Part shown: in pieces, positions 28,961 through 42,544 of the stretch
Position numbering within the stretch: the first letter of the stretch is position 1
Layout of the letters: the number at the start of each line of letters is the position of its first letter
DNA from: Auanema rhodensis
Taxonomy: Eukaryota > Nematoda > Chromadorea > Rhabditida > Rhabditidae
Reading direction: 5' to 3'
DNA: 64,000 nt
Assembly: GCA_964057225.1 (NCBI GenBank)
Contig: OZ059899.1
Coordinates: forward strand, 7,936,001 to 8,000,000
Translations under genes and position numbers: made by a program
The notes under the pieces: generated by a model
Seen by the model: the letters and a program-made list of their open reading frames with translations, nothing else
Databases searched by the model: none
What the model was told of the DNA's origin: nothing

Positions 28961-31900
28961 GCTATCTAATTCCAAAAAGGTCAAAAAGTAAATATGATGA
29001 CATCTGTTTTCATGTATTTGCTATGAACGACCATAGGAATTCTGACTTTCTATTCTGAAGGCTTAGGCATCTGGGAGAGCAACTGTTCATATTTTCTAAG
29101 TCAAGACTCACTGAAGAAAGCACACAGACTATCAAAGCAAGGAATAGCCGACCTCTGACGTGCCAATGATCTGCAAGAAGCAGGCGCTGTAGGTTGGCTG
29201 CTGGAAGAAGAGAAACATACTTCTTCGACAGACAGACGACTGATCGTTTGCTCGTTTGCAAGGTTTTAACCGAAAGCAGGTTTGGCCTATGCCTCAGGGC
29301 AAGTAGCACACATGACGGTACCTGCTGTTAATTTGTTTCCAAATGAATTTATAGTTCTGTATTGATTTGAAACAGCATCGTCTCGACATCACAAGCATTG
29401 CGAAGAATACAAACTGCATTGGAACATTTACATCAACATTCATTGGATTACAGTACTGTGGAGGTTCGAAGAACGAGGATTAAGAAAGGAATACAATCTG
29501 TATTGATTCAATAGAAACATAAATATGATCTTTTAACGAAAATTTCACACAACAAATAACTTGCTCTTAAACAACTTTTGATTATTTTATCAAAGTTTTA
29601 TACTTAAACTTGAGTTTCAGGTGATAGACTTTTATTGTTGTCAAGTTTTATGTTGGCTTTCATGATTCAGAGAAGATATATCAAACATGCCGATAATCAT
29701 AAAATGTCTGGTCATCTTCTCTTCATAAAATAAACTTCTTTTGCTTTTGGCTATTGCTTATTCCAGGTTCAAAACACAGTCTTGATGCCGTCTGCTCATA
29801 TACGACCATAGCTATACTTATGGCAATGCAACTTGCATGCTTTCTGTTCATCAGGCATTATTCTCAATTTTTGACAAAAAAATGTTAATTTCTTCTTTAA
29901 AATGTCTTTGTTGTTTTGATTTTAGTTGCATACTTAACGATATCTTAGTCCTAAATAAGAATGCCTCAGGGAGTCAGTTGCTCTGTTTCTTGGATGGATG
30001 AAGCATATCTCCCGTCGTGGTTTGCTCTCAGTCATCCAAGCAGATTAACTAGTGGAGAAACTCTCTAACAGTTGAAAGCTTCTGGTTCTACTTCATCTCT
30101 GCTAGACCTGCTATATCGTGTGGCAATTTTCCTTTTACTCTCTATAGATCTCTCTTTACATAACAGTATCTCTGACTCTTCTATGATTATCACTGTCTTG
30201 ATGACAGCGAAAAGGGAGGAGAAAAAGAAGAAGGAAGCAAGGAAGAGTTGGATAAAAGCTTAGGTGGCTGCTGATTGATGTATTCTAACTACGCGCCTGT
30301 TCTGTTGAACTGATCCATTCTCTGCCCACGTTCTCACCATGATCTATACTATCTCATTTGTGTCCATTCTAAAGGAGCAGCTGTTCTCTCTTTCCTTCCT
30401 TTCAACTCTATGGTCCCTTTTCTTTCTCTTTTTCTCTTACAATCTCTGTCCTGCTCTCTTTACCTCTCTACCTCTCCGTCACCCTTCCGTACTCTCGTTT
30501 TCTCTCTCTTGAACTCAATGACTCTATCTCTCACCTTTTCTCAATCTGTATTTCTGTGGACTCCTAGAAGCCCAAGGACTTGCCCGTTTTCCTGGTTTTA
30601 CCCAATGCTTCTAAACTTCGTCATCGAGCTCTTTCTCGTTTCATCTCTCTATTCTTTTACCAGTCTTTCCTTTTCATTTGTCCTCATCACCTACTCATCA
30701 ACTCAACCCACTACCAAGAATCTAAAACGTTGTTTCACTCACAGGTAACCACCATATGAACTGAGCGGTTCATATTCCTTCGCTGTTTAATGAACCCATG
30801 TTTAGCTTATTTTATGCGATTCGAACAAATTTGATATATTCATCGACAATGATACTTTTCCTTGTAACTTTTTTAATTCGAAATATTCTGAACCTATTAT
30901 TATAATGTCAATATATAGTAGACGAGGATCAAAGTATTACTTCTGCATCTTATTCTCTTTCTCATTTTCTACATGTTTTCATTATTTCTCTAACTATTTA
31001 TAGTACATAACTCGTTATTTTCAGCCTGTTTTCAAGGATCGTCGGTTGTTCTCTTCTCTCATTCTCTTCGCTATTACAGTACCACATCAATCTCAATCTG
31101 CCGTTGTTCTACTCTCGTCCTTCCAGCTGACTGGCTCTTCTTCTGGTTCTGATTTGGAGCTTACTTCCAACTATCATCTACACATGGCCACGCTCAGTTT
31201 TCAATTCTTGTTTTATATTGTTATTACCAGTCATAAGTATGATTAGTGCTTCTGACTGTAGTCACCGTATCTCCTATATCGTTTACGTGTTCTCAAAACA
31301 TTTCTTTCCTCAGCGCATCGTCCGACTAAACGTCATTCCGAACATCATCATTCTCATAGAAGTCGGCTTCTTTACCATCGTCAACTATCTAGCCTATGCT
31401 GCTTCTCTCACTTTTTCTCCTCAATTCAATTTTTTTCTTTGAGTCAATCAGATGATGACGATGATGATTTAGCTTTTATAATGACGGCGTTGTTGGTAAT
31501 TCGCAATGGATTCTTATCACCATTACCATCAGACAACATACGCCTCCATCAAGCCATTCATTCACATCCAGCTCTTCATTGATTCGTATTTCATATAGTT
31601 TCTCCTTTTTTTTGAAAATTATTTAAGTTAACTAATGTTCAAAAACCAATTTCTTATTTTTAAAGTTTATTCCTTTAGTACTTATTAATCATGCAACCTC
31701 TCTATGTTTCGGACGATTTCATCAACAGAAACCAAAAACTGTCCAACATTGAACATATATCATCGTCAAACCAACTTTTTATTTTTTTTATTTACAGATG
31801 CTTTCAAACATCACAACAGCTCAATCTTCTTCAAAACTTTTAACATTGAGCCGTTAAGTAGCAATGTTTCCTTATGATGCCCAGTTCGTTCGCTTACAAT

Positions 31901-34900
31901 ATTACAATGTCCTCCAAGGCGCAAAAATTGTAAAACAAACCTCCCTGATGGGTGTGACATGGAAACACACAAAGAGAGATAGAATGATAAACGAAGAGAT
32001 AGTCAAAAAGCTTTATCATATGTGCTCTTTTTAATTTGTTTTCCTATTCATGTATTTTCTTGCTCCAGAGCAACATATCTCATAGTATTTAAGCATGTTG
32101 ACAATATCTTCAATAGTCAATGCATCTTACTTAGAAATAAGTTATATGATCTTTATTCTAACTATGTTTATTTGTTAGAATATTCACAAAAGTGAATATT
32201 TTTTCTTATTATAGAGCCTAAGGTCAATCAGGCCGCTCAGAATAAGGGGGGTGGGTTGTGGGCGGAGCTGAGGCCGGCTGTTGTGCCCGCCTCCATTTAG
32301 GAAGACCACGGCAGTTCTGATATGAGCTGGCAGATTTCTGTACGATATTGTTATTGTTAAAACAATGTCCTAATCAAATTTGAAAAAAAAGGTTTTGTTT
32401 AATCCAATAATGAGTTTACAAATTTTTATTGATTTATACTCATATTTCTTATTATTATAATTTTTTTGAAAGATGACTATGTCTTTTAATATGTTTAATT
32501 TAATTATTTCTTATTCATATTAGCTAACTTACATTTTTTTCCTATTTTATCATACATATTGAAAGATTAAGATCATGCTGAATGCGTAAAACGTGAAACT
32601 TCACGAATCAATGGCACATCTGATTCATTTCTTTCTAGTCACCGGCTATTCGTATGCCATTATGCCTTCACATCTGACGTCTTTCTTGCAAGCTTCATAC
32701 GGTTTTTTTGTCTCTGAGTTTCGTCTTCATCTTTTCTCTTCACTAAGTGTTTGCCTCTCTGCCTGGCAAGCGAAATGTGAGCCTCCGGGAGTAGGACATC
32801 TGGAAGGAATGCCCTTCTCCTTTATGGTTAGGCAAATGGACGCTGAGATGAAGATGAAGTTACTGCTTCTTCCAGATGACACTCACTCCACCATACTTTT
32901 CGTTTTATCTCTTTACTTTATATTTCTGTACTTTCTGCCTTCTTTGTTCTCGAAATGATTCATTTTCTTTTTTTTATTTCATTCAATGGATTTATAAGCT
33001 CGTATGTTCACGTCACACGTGAAACTTCCTTAAATGCTTCACTCCTCTTCATTTTTCTGATAAGAACGGTTGTATTTTTCTATTTCTCCTCTTTTTTTAT
33101 GTATTCATTCATATAATCTATACACATGATATACGAACCTATTCACCAAACAAGATTTTTCATACAGGAAACTACTGAACCCTTCAGGGGTTTGGTATCA
33201 GATGCCAGAAGTTAGGCTTGTTGCATGTTAGTAGACTCATGCACTGGCCATATACTTGCTGATGATACTTTCTTTTTCTCTCTTACTTTCTTTCTTTCTT
33301 TCTCTAATTCTATATAAACAGCTCTTTATCATTCAATCTTTCTCTATATCATTCTTTACCAAGTGTTTTCTTTTTTTGGGTCCGCTTTCGCTGGCACTTG
33401 GAAAACTTGATATCTTTCATTTCTTTCTCTTCCTTCCTTTCTTAGTGTCTGAATTGACGAAAAGGAAAGGGATGATAAATCTCGGTGTAGGTCTTCCGAC
33501 AGCCGGAGGTTGGCAAGTTTTCTCTGTTTCTTATTCCAATCTCATTGATGTTTATGTTCTATTGGCGCGGCTAAAAGATCTGCTTCTTCTGTTGCCATTC
33601 AGGAACGGGTCGAAGACCGTTTTTCACCTAATAACGATGATGTTCACGTGACGTCTATCTTCTATCCGTTTATATGGTCTGATACACCAGAATTTCATCA
33701 GATGTATTCTCCTCTCTCTTTCGTTCTTTCGCAGATTCCTCACATCTTCATGTAATCATACATGTATGTGTTTATATGTACGCCTATCGTCTACAATGTG
33801 GCGACGTTGAAGACACTACCAACGACGACGACGTGCCAGCCTCGTGCTCGTATCACCTGGTTGGCCATTTTCCATATAACGTCTTTTGAACTGCCTCTAT
33901 ATAGTAAATAGAAATAGTAGTATCTATTGCCGCTGTCTCTCTCAGTCATCGTCTCTTTTCTTCAGCCCTCGATGTTTTGAGGGGTAGGGGTTAGATACAA
34001 GTTTGTTAAAGTTTCAAATGAGCAACCTGTTTCTTAAGCAAGCATGCCAACTAACGCCTCCACAGACCTGACGAAGCTGTTTTCAGAAGTAATCAGTAGT
34101 TCAGCAAGTGAAACATCATAATTTTCAATCATAATAGTCTATTACTATTGATTATAATTATTTTTTCCAGAGATTCTATTATTATCACTAACTATCATAT
34201 ATATATATTTCTGATATATAATATATGCTTATAACTTTTCTCGATTATACGCTTCAACACGTTCTAACAGATCATTTGTACCACAATTCCTTCAGATATA
34301 GTTCAAGACGAGTATCGTCGCTATTTTTTGTCTTTGGGCTTTCAATATCATCAAACGGCCAAGTAGGACCATATGATATAGTTAGAGTGAAGTGAGAGGA
34401 AGGCCTAGAGAGCATTAATATGAAGCGAAAACTGAGTAGAGCTAGAAGAGTATAAATGTGAAAAAGAGAGGCGAAGCTATAAAGATATATATAGGAAGAA
34501 AAAGATGAAGATCTACGTTATAAATGATAGAAAGAGAGAAAAATGACGGAGGATGTTCTGGGGGTATAGCTTAAGAATTTACGGAAAAAAGTCCGGAGAA
34601 GCTTTCCTAGATAGCAAATGCCGGCCAAAGAGGACACAGCTTATAAGTTTGATGAAACAAGCTTGACGGTATGTGCTAGCCAGCCATGTTTTTGGCAAAG
34701 AGAAAGCGCCTTGTTCGGATCAAGTTCTAATAGTTGACTACAAGCAATGACTAAATCGGGTTATATGCTGCCAAAAGTGAAAGCAAAGATGTCGAACTAA
34801 AGTGATGATAGAATAAAAAGAAAGAGAGAGAGAGGAAGCACAAAATGAAAAATCTCCAATAGATGTTTTCAGCTTAGATGATGCCTAAGTTTCATTCATT

Positions 34901-37690
34901 CAGATATGTTGTCGAATATAAACTTATCTATCAATCTGTTGTGCAAATTTTTTCATTTTCAATTAAGAAATTCAAATTTTGTAAGAAATACTGTATAAAG
35001 AATGACAATTATCTTTAATTATTAACATATGTTGCTCATTCTTAAACATATTTTTATTGAACACATGCATATCTTCCATTCCTAATTAGTTTATTTTCTA
35101 TTTTTATTTTAAGAATTAATCCGCTTCTTCCCTCTCATCATGTTTCAGTAAACGTTAAGTGAAACCTCTTTCATTTGAAAAAGCATCGACAAAACGATTG
35201 AGTGGCTAGGTTGATCTAGATGGTGAAAAGAAAAGTTAGAACATAGCCGCCTGAATCACAAAAACCTAGGAAACTATCCGTGTAGCTATTAGAAGCGTGA
35301 CATTTCTGTCGTTTTGCTTTGGCGTATATAGCTAACTTAGGAAGTTTTCTGATGACGATGCAATATCTTCGCTTTCAGCATGTTCTAAAACCTAACGATA
35401 TATTGTTTCTTTCTACACTAATCATCATTATTAGAATCTGAGTGATCATGTGTTTTCGATTCTCAAAATCTATGTTTACTAGATGTAAATTCTCTTTTAT
35501 TTATCATAAGTATTAATTTGATATTCTCTATCCTTTCTTCATAGTTTTTTTTATCTTAAATTTGCCATCCAAATCTTATTCCTATATCACTTTTCTTCTC
35601 CTTTTTTCACTTTCAAATCAGCAAAATCATCAGAAATACCAGCTTTTATTCAGACATTAATCCACAGCATTATGCTTGTATTCGTCAGAGACAGATTTAT
35701 CCGTCATAATGCATCTTTTCTCATTATTTTCAAAATAATTTCACTTTCTTATAACATTTCATTAATTTGAATTTCAAATATACTTTTATCTTTTCTAAAA
35801 TGATATTATATTACCACATGTTATTCCATATTTCATATGTTGTTATCAGACAGTTTTTTTTCTTATAACCTCTCCCCCTCTCTTTTCTCTTTTCCATTTG
35901 ACTGTCCTTTCTTTCAAAACTCAATGTTCTTTTGAGAATTCATAAACCCTTAGTTCATATAGTATGAAACAGGACGACGAAATGGTCAAAGTTAATCAAT
36001 TGACCAATTTGTTTTGCTTGTAACTTTAGCGTCTTGTCATCAATGCCAATTACTTTTTGAAGAATTGACGCTGATGACTTAGACGATTCGCTCTCTTTGT
36101 CGTCTTCGTGGTCCTGATAGCATTGATTACCTCACTTGTTAAGGAGCAAAAGTTTATTTTTTCTAATATCTCTTTGTAATATCCTTGATTAACTTTCTTT
36201 GATTCATTGATATTTATATTTTCCTTTAGTTCCTTTCAATTGATCTAAAATACATTATCAATTAGTTGTAACATCTCCGAGAATACTATTTTCTTTTCCA
36301 TTTAACAAAATATCAAATGCTCATTTTTGATCCTGATTTGTGTATGACTGCACGTGGTTGCCAACGTCATCTTAAGGTGATTGGGCAAAAGGGCTTCCCC
36401 GAAGCTTTTCTCCCCCGCAGCATTGTACGATGGCTAGAAGTCGGACGTATTACAACTTGGAATGATATCATTCACCATGGGCTTCTTCTTCATCTTCTCA
36501 CCTGCTCCGTTCTGAACCGTCGTTCTTTTTCAATTAGAAAGCTTTGTAATCCAGAAAACATTCTTTTCTCTTGTTTCTCTTTCTTTCCGTGTAATATATC
36601 TATCTCTTTCTCTTTTCCTTCTTTTATTGTTTGTCATTCTGTCTGATCATCTGCATACAAACTTATTCAGAAGATCATTAATCGAATTCATGATGTCATC
36701 ACGTAGCTAAGTTAACTATAATGTATTTTATTACTATATCATAATCATTAACTCTGTTTTCTCTATCATTCCCAATACGTACTGACTATCCTGTTCGCGA
36801 CTGTTTCAATACTTTCAAACTGCCGATGTCATAGATCATACAGCTCTTTCTCTTTACCAAAAAGTTCTTTCCTTCTTTCTTTACTTCTGATCCAGTCTGG
36901 CCTTCTGTAACGCCAATTCAGAAGCAGTTCTGGCACTTTGATGTCTTTAACGACGTTCAGGTTGAAGGAGCTGATAGAGTCGTAAGAAGTGTGCTGGTAA
37001 GGAGATAGTGACGGCGTTGCTGGTAGTAAGACAACCGGGAAGCAGTCATCACGATCACCAGTACAGCAACGACGACACCATCATCACGTAAAGACAACGA
37101 CATCGACGATGAAGAAGTTGATGAAAAAGTGTGAGAGATAGAGAGCGAAAAGAAGAATAGAAGACACATTCCATTTTCGTTACCGCCAACAGCAGCAAGC
37201 CTGCAAAGACCTACCCATGGACTCTCCGCCTTGTCTCTCCAAGTCTTTTACGCTTCTCTGTCTGTGATATTTCCTGTTGTCAAACAAACTGGTTTTCTGC
37301 CAATGATAACCTAAGTAGACACTTTACCCATACACACGTTCCTCTAATTGAAATGAAATCAATAACAGTCTCAATCTGTTTCAGCTCATTTTATACCTTT
37401 CTCATCCTCTCTCCCTATCTTTCTCTTTCTCTCTCTCTTCATCTCTCTTTCTCTCTCTCCTTCTTTCTCTTCTTCTCTCTCTCCTTCTCTCTCTCTCTTC
37501 TGGGCACTTTGTTCATTACCTCTTACTTCCATGTTTTTTCTCCATCATCATTACCATTTTCTCTTTATTCTACTTCTTTTTTTGATAAGGTATATTAATA
37601 ATTTTTTTGTTTTTTTTAAATCATACATTCTTAACTATAACGTATTTTATTGGTTTTCTATACTTTTTTTCCCAATAATTAATATTCTTC
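28960..37690. other. Gene-poor region, second half
   Basis: No supported coding exon. CT-rich tracts at about 30100-30700, 33270-33450 and 37390-37600, GA-rich DNA at 34380-34560, and a short G-rich island at 32220-32320 with GGGCGGAGC. Open frames of 100-130 codons (29010-29309 minus, 32593-32958, 33256-33651, 36317-36646) are Ser/Leu/Phe-rich or unrecognisable and lack consistent splice context. Likely the 5' regulatory region and leader intron of the zinc-finger gene. Confidence 0.45.
37390..37600. repeat. CT-rich tract upstream of the zinc-finger gene
   Basis: Long TCTCTCTT-type run, about 230-440 bases before the start codon and just before the leader acceptor at 37699. Confidence 0.75.
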
Positions 37691-37832
37691 TCTTTCAGGA
37701 AGGCTTTCTGCTTATCTAACGCCGTGGATGAATAGCCGTGTACTGTAGCTTTAGTCGTCAATAGGAAAACCACAAAAAGCAGACCTCAAACTAACTTTAA
37801 CTGAAATAAAATTCAAAAACGAGAAAAGAAGC

Positions 37833-40800
37833 ATGGAAGTTCAAACCCAGCTTCTCCATCACAATCCTTATGATATTGTAAAATCTGAGCCGGTTGTTGA
37901 TTCTCCTCCTAAGCTCTTGGAACGTAAGAACTCAAGTAAGTTATCCTTCCTCATTCATATTTTTCAAATATTTTTTAAACAAATGACCTATTGAAAATCA
38001 ATTCTTTTCAACAAAATGAAGGGAAAACCTAAAAACTTATGTCAAAATATGACATTCATGTTAGAGCCACTATGAAGTTTAGAAAAATTTTCTTTTACAT
38101 TCTCGTATGAAAACAATTTTTCGACCACCTGAGAACATTTTTAAACTGTAAAAATCTTATATATGAGTTGTTTCATTGAATCTTTGAAGATACTTTAAAT
38201 TGATTTCATGTGCACAGGCTAATAAGACTTCAACAAGCTTGTTCACAGTATCTTTCCTCCTTCTCTTTCTTCATTTCTCTATGTTTGACTGAACCATCGT
38301 AGAACGAGAACTTGTTTCCTTCTACCTCTCTTTCTAGGGAGTCAGAGAGCATTCTACTTAAAGCTCGTGGCAGATTTTGATGAATGAAGACACCTGTCAG
38401 CCATTTGATCACACGCGCCTGCCCTCTGCTCTCTCATCCATTCTAGAAGGATAAGAGATAAAAGCAAAAGTAAAAGAGAAGCAATAGCAAGAGAGAATAG
38501 TGGCCGAGATCGAGAGATATAGATAAAAGCAGAGCGGAATAGAGACGTTTTGAAGCAGAAACAGATATCGGGTGAAGACGGAAGACCTCAGGAATGAGAT
38601 GAGCTCAACCAGCCGACAGGCGGACAGACGGATCTCCAGGATGAATTTTCGTTTCTCCTGTCGGTGCCTGTTCTCAGATGGATTGAACTGCCAGCAGAAG
38701 CATCGTTCTTGAGATGCCAACAAATCTGAACTTTTGAGTTGTTGAAGTCAGGAGGGGGGAAGGGGTTAAGATTTTTATAAAAAAATATAAAAACTTAAAT
38801 AAAAATGAAAAACAATAAAACAAATGAAGAATGTTCATATAATATTAATATTTTTCAGTATGCCCATCTTCGGATATGATTTTTGGAGTTTCGAACTTCA
38901 TTCCAAATAATTTCTGTGCTAACAACAACAGTAATCCTACAACAAACAACAACAACAATGATCATTTGGCCAATAATAATAACAACAACAATACTAATAA
39001 CAATAATGTTAAATTGCCCAATGGTAAGTGATTATTTCATCGTAAAAGTACATGAAAAGGAATTTTTGATTCAGGAAGAAGCTTGGCAGCTGACCGTAAG
39101 AGGCCATATCCATGTAACCTTTGCCCCTCACGATTTGGAAGCAAAATGGAATTGGAAGAACATCAAAACAGTCATACTGGAATGAAGCCATTTGAATGTG
39201 ATGTAAGTTTATTTCTATATAAACATAAGCTTAAGCTTCATCATAGGTATGCAAAGCTCGATTCAATCGACGATCAACCTTATGGAACCACAAGAGAATT
39301 CACTCTGATGCAAAACCATTTGTATGCACTGTCTGCCAAATGACGTTCAAATGGAAGAACAGTTTGAAGGTAACAAAATAATTTAAATATTTGAAAAACA
39401 AGCAAAAATTTATTTTTTTTCTATTAAAGTTAATTCTTAATTAATTCTACTGAATAGTAAGTTAAAATATTGTAATGTGTATGTGTTGTTAGTACAGTTT
39501 CAAACAATTATTTTATTCTTCAAATTCTTTTAAAAATATTTGAAATCATTTAAAAATTTTTTAGTGCCACAAGGAAATGCATCTCCGAAAAAATGAGTCT
39601 TCAGCTCACTTAGATAATGATCTCAGACAACTGACTTATGCAACAGCAGCTAAACGAAGATTGGTAAGTCTTCTTGTAGTTTTTTTCTATTTTAAAATGA
39701 ATAAAAAAATATTTTATAATATAATTGATTTTAGTTACAAGAACAAGAAAATGGAGGAAATGCTGCAACATCATGCGCGAATTCTATTCATAGCCAGCCT
39801 CTCATTACCACAACTACACCGAAAAAGAAGAACAAGGTAAAATTTATTTTGTTAAAGTTGTTTTGTTTATAAACTATTGTATATAAGATATTTTGAAAAT
39901 ATAATTTATAATATAATAATTATTTTGTTTTCAGTCAAATGCTCATAATAATTTGTCCAATGTTCACGTCAATAACATTCAACAACCATTGCAAGCTGTA
40001 AGTTTAAGCTGAAAGTTCATAATAACGTTTTTTCAATTTGCAGAGTGCTTTGATTCCTCCATCAGATCATTCGTTGGATATTGATTCATCATCCCTGGAC
40101 ACATTAGTTGGAGGACATCAAGGAAATTTGTTCCTTCATATGTATGGGTGAGTAAATAATATTTACAATTATAATTATAGATAATCAATTATTTCAGTGA
40201 TGTTCCATTCCTTGGAGATGTTGATTCACGTCATCCCATGCTCTCAGGCCTTGATGATCCATCAATGCTAAGTTCACAAATTAACTCCGACAAGTCTGAT
40301 GTAAGAACAACTTTTTTTTTGAAAAATATATATAAATGAATAATTAAATTTTAAATCTTAATATTTTCATATTTTAGTCTCCAATGGGTACAACCACAGC
40401 ACCTATCAATGTACATTTGCCCATGCAGATAAATATGTTCAACTTCCGACCGGTTCAACCTCAATTGGTCAGTTAATTTGAAAAAAAGTTTCTTTTATAA
40501 AACTTAATGTTTCAGCCTTCTGTTCATCATTTAACGTCAACCTCATTGTCATTAGACTATTCTGGTCAACCTACAGAAAACAGCTTAGGTCATCCACAGT
40601 ATATTGTGGCTGCTCAACCAGATATGATGATCTCTCAACACAGTCTTGGATATCCCCAACCGGTTAGTTTTCAAATTTCAATTATTATAATAATAATTAT
40701 GTTAATTTATATAGTATATTTAATTATTTTTTAGTTGGATCAATGCGTTAACTCAATTTTGGTAGCAGGACAGGATTACGTGCCGAACTTTGATTATCAA

Positions 40801-40980
40801 ATGTTATCAAGCAATTATCCTATGCAACCCAACGATGTTGATGATCAACAAGGGCAGCAACGCGTGCCTCCTCCTGATCAGAGCCATCAGGGCCGGACCC
40901 AGGCTCCCAATGTTCTAGGACAGCAACAACGTTCTGACGAGCTTATCGATGAGAAAGTGCTGCCGTACGAACAATGGTGA
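37833..40980 (+). CDS. Three-finger C2H2 zinc-finger transcription factor
   Basis: Twelve exons: 37833-37935, 38859-39023, 39075-39202, 39247-39369, 39565-39663, 39735-39836, 39935-39997, 40044-40147, 40198-40300, 40378-40467, 40516-40662, 40735-40980; 1473 bases, 490 residues. Residues about 101-179 hold three canonical fingers (C103/C106/H119/H123, C131/C134/H147/H151, C159/C162/H175/H179) joined by HTGMKPF and HSDAKPF linkers. The N-terminus has a VKSE SUMO-acceptor-like motif (residues 16-19, within DIVKSEP) and an Asn-rich stretch; the C-terminal 300 residues are Gln/Pro/Asn/Ser-rich, like an activation region. A nuclear DNA-binding regulator is expected; I cannot assign the orthologue. 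An acceptor (CTCTTTCAG, ending about 37699) upstream of the ATG shows the leader is spliced. The first coding intron (923 bases) is far longer than the rest. Confidence 0.9.
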
Positions 40981-42300
40981 ACCGATTCCTAAGAAGCATC
41001 GTTCCACTCGCAGACAGGATGATAGCTTCTGAACTCTTTGGTTCAATCTCATCAATACTCTACGTTTCCTCCATGTTTGGCTATTCCAACATTTCATCAG
41101 TAACTGATGTCTCTCTATTACTGTGTTTCAGCAAATCTAATCAGTATTAAACCATTTAAACTTAATTATCATGTACACGTCCTTTCCGAATCTGTTCAGT
41201 TGATCTTCTGCACTCCATGATGATTTTTTGTTTTTGTTTGTTTTTCTTTTATCCGCCAAAGATTTCATTCATTTCTAGTTTCTAAACACATAATATCTTG
41301 CTCAAATCATAATTTAACCTGCCCGAACTTGGATAGAGTGCAGCCGGTTCTAGGGTTACCGGAAATCTTTCCAAAACTTTACGTTCAGTTTTCCCGATTA
41401 TCCTCATCCACGTGAATTGATCGTGCCATGCCTGTATGTAGTATATTCTCTCCACGTTTAATCTCTTCCTATTACCTAAGCTTTTACGCTGTTTCAATCG
41501 TTATTAGAGATTTTTCAATATGGTTACTTCTGATTCAAGTAGCTTACTCTTTGACGTTTGTAAACTTATATTTTTATTGTTTTCTTTCAAAGCCGTGACA
41601 AGACTATTCTAGTTCCTCCTATTTTATCAAAACTACTGATATTTCTCGCTCTATTTCTCTCTTCCTCTCTCTCTCTCTCTCTCTCTCTCTTGCTCCCTCT
41701 CTCTACAGCAAACCGATCATGATGGATCTCCCCTTCCATTTTTTATTGGTTATATATAATATATGTATATTAGAAATTTTTTCTTAATTATATCGAAATA
41801 AGACAGAAAGTTCTGTATACTTTTCTCTTTCGGATGTCTTCTGGTGTTTAATCATAATTGAGCCATACATAGATTTTTGCCTTTCTCTCTATATGACCCA
41901 ACTATTTCGGGTCCATCATATTCAATACAGCCTTTCAACATGTAACAATTGCCTTGAGATCAGTACAGATCGTCATCATTCATGAAAATTTCTATATAAT
42001 TATAAATATCTATGTATAAATATATAAATGTTATACATAAAATATATAAATTTATCCCAAAATTTAACTTTGTATATGTACATTTGAGTAGTATTGTGTA
42101 TGTCTTAATTTAATTTTTTTTTATAATTCTCATGTTATCTTCGTTTAAGCAGATAACATTATTCTTTTTTTCCCCAGTCGTTTCCGGAAATCAATTGTGT
42201 TCCCAATATATTCCTTTCTTGTCTTGCTCAAAAATTATCGTTTTTTCTTGAAGAAATATAAATATCATTTAAATATAATGTATTATTTTAAAATATTAAA
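40981..42300 (+). other. Long 3' UTR / downstream region of the zinc-finger gene
   Basis: About 1.3 kb without coding potential, of mixed composition, including a (CT)n run at 41655-41704. Its composition (less AT-rich than the next intergenic DNA) suggests a long 3' UTR, which is common for regulators. The open frames on the minus strand here are not supported. Confidence 0.4.
41655..41704. repeat. (CT)n microsatellite
   Basis: Uninterrupted CT run of about 12 units with CT-rich flanks. Confidence 0.85.
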
Positions 42301-42544
42301 TAATTATATTAAAGAAATATTAATTAAACAAAAACCTTCAGAAGAATAATTTATTAGAAAATATTCACAGCATTTTATTATATAATTTTAATAAAATTGC
42401 AGAATGATATGATTATAGCACGGAAATTATAAAAAAAAACTGTCGTAAACAGTAACTCATTTCATATATTCAATACTAAAACTATATAGTTTGATTTTAA
42501 TTGCAATATGTAATAATCATTATCATAGTTGCAACATAATATTT

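Noticed and set aside
29010-29309. 99-codon minus-strand frame
   Set aside because: No domain or splice support; chance length in GC-richer DNA.
36317-36646. 109-codon plus-strand frame
   Set aside because: No recognisable domain; the second half is a pyrimidine-tract product.
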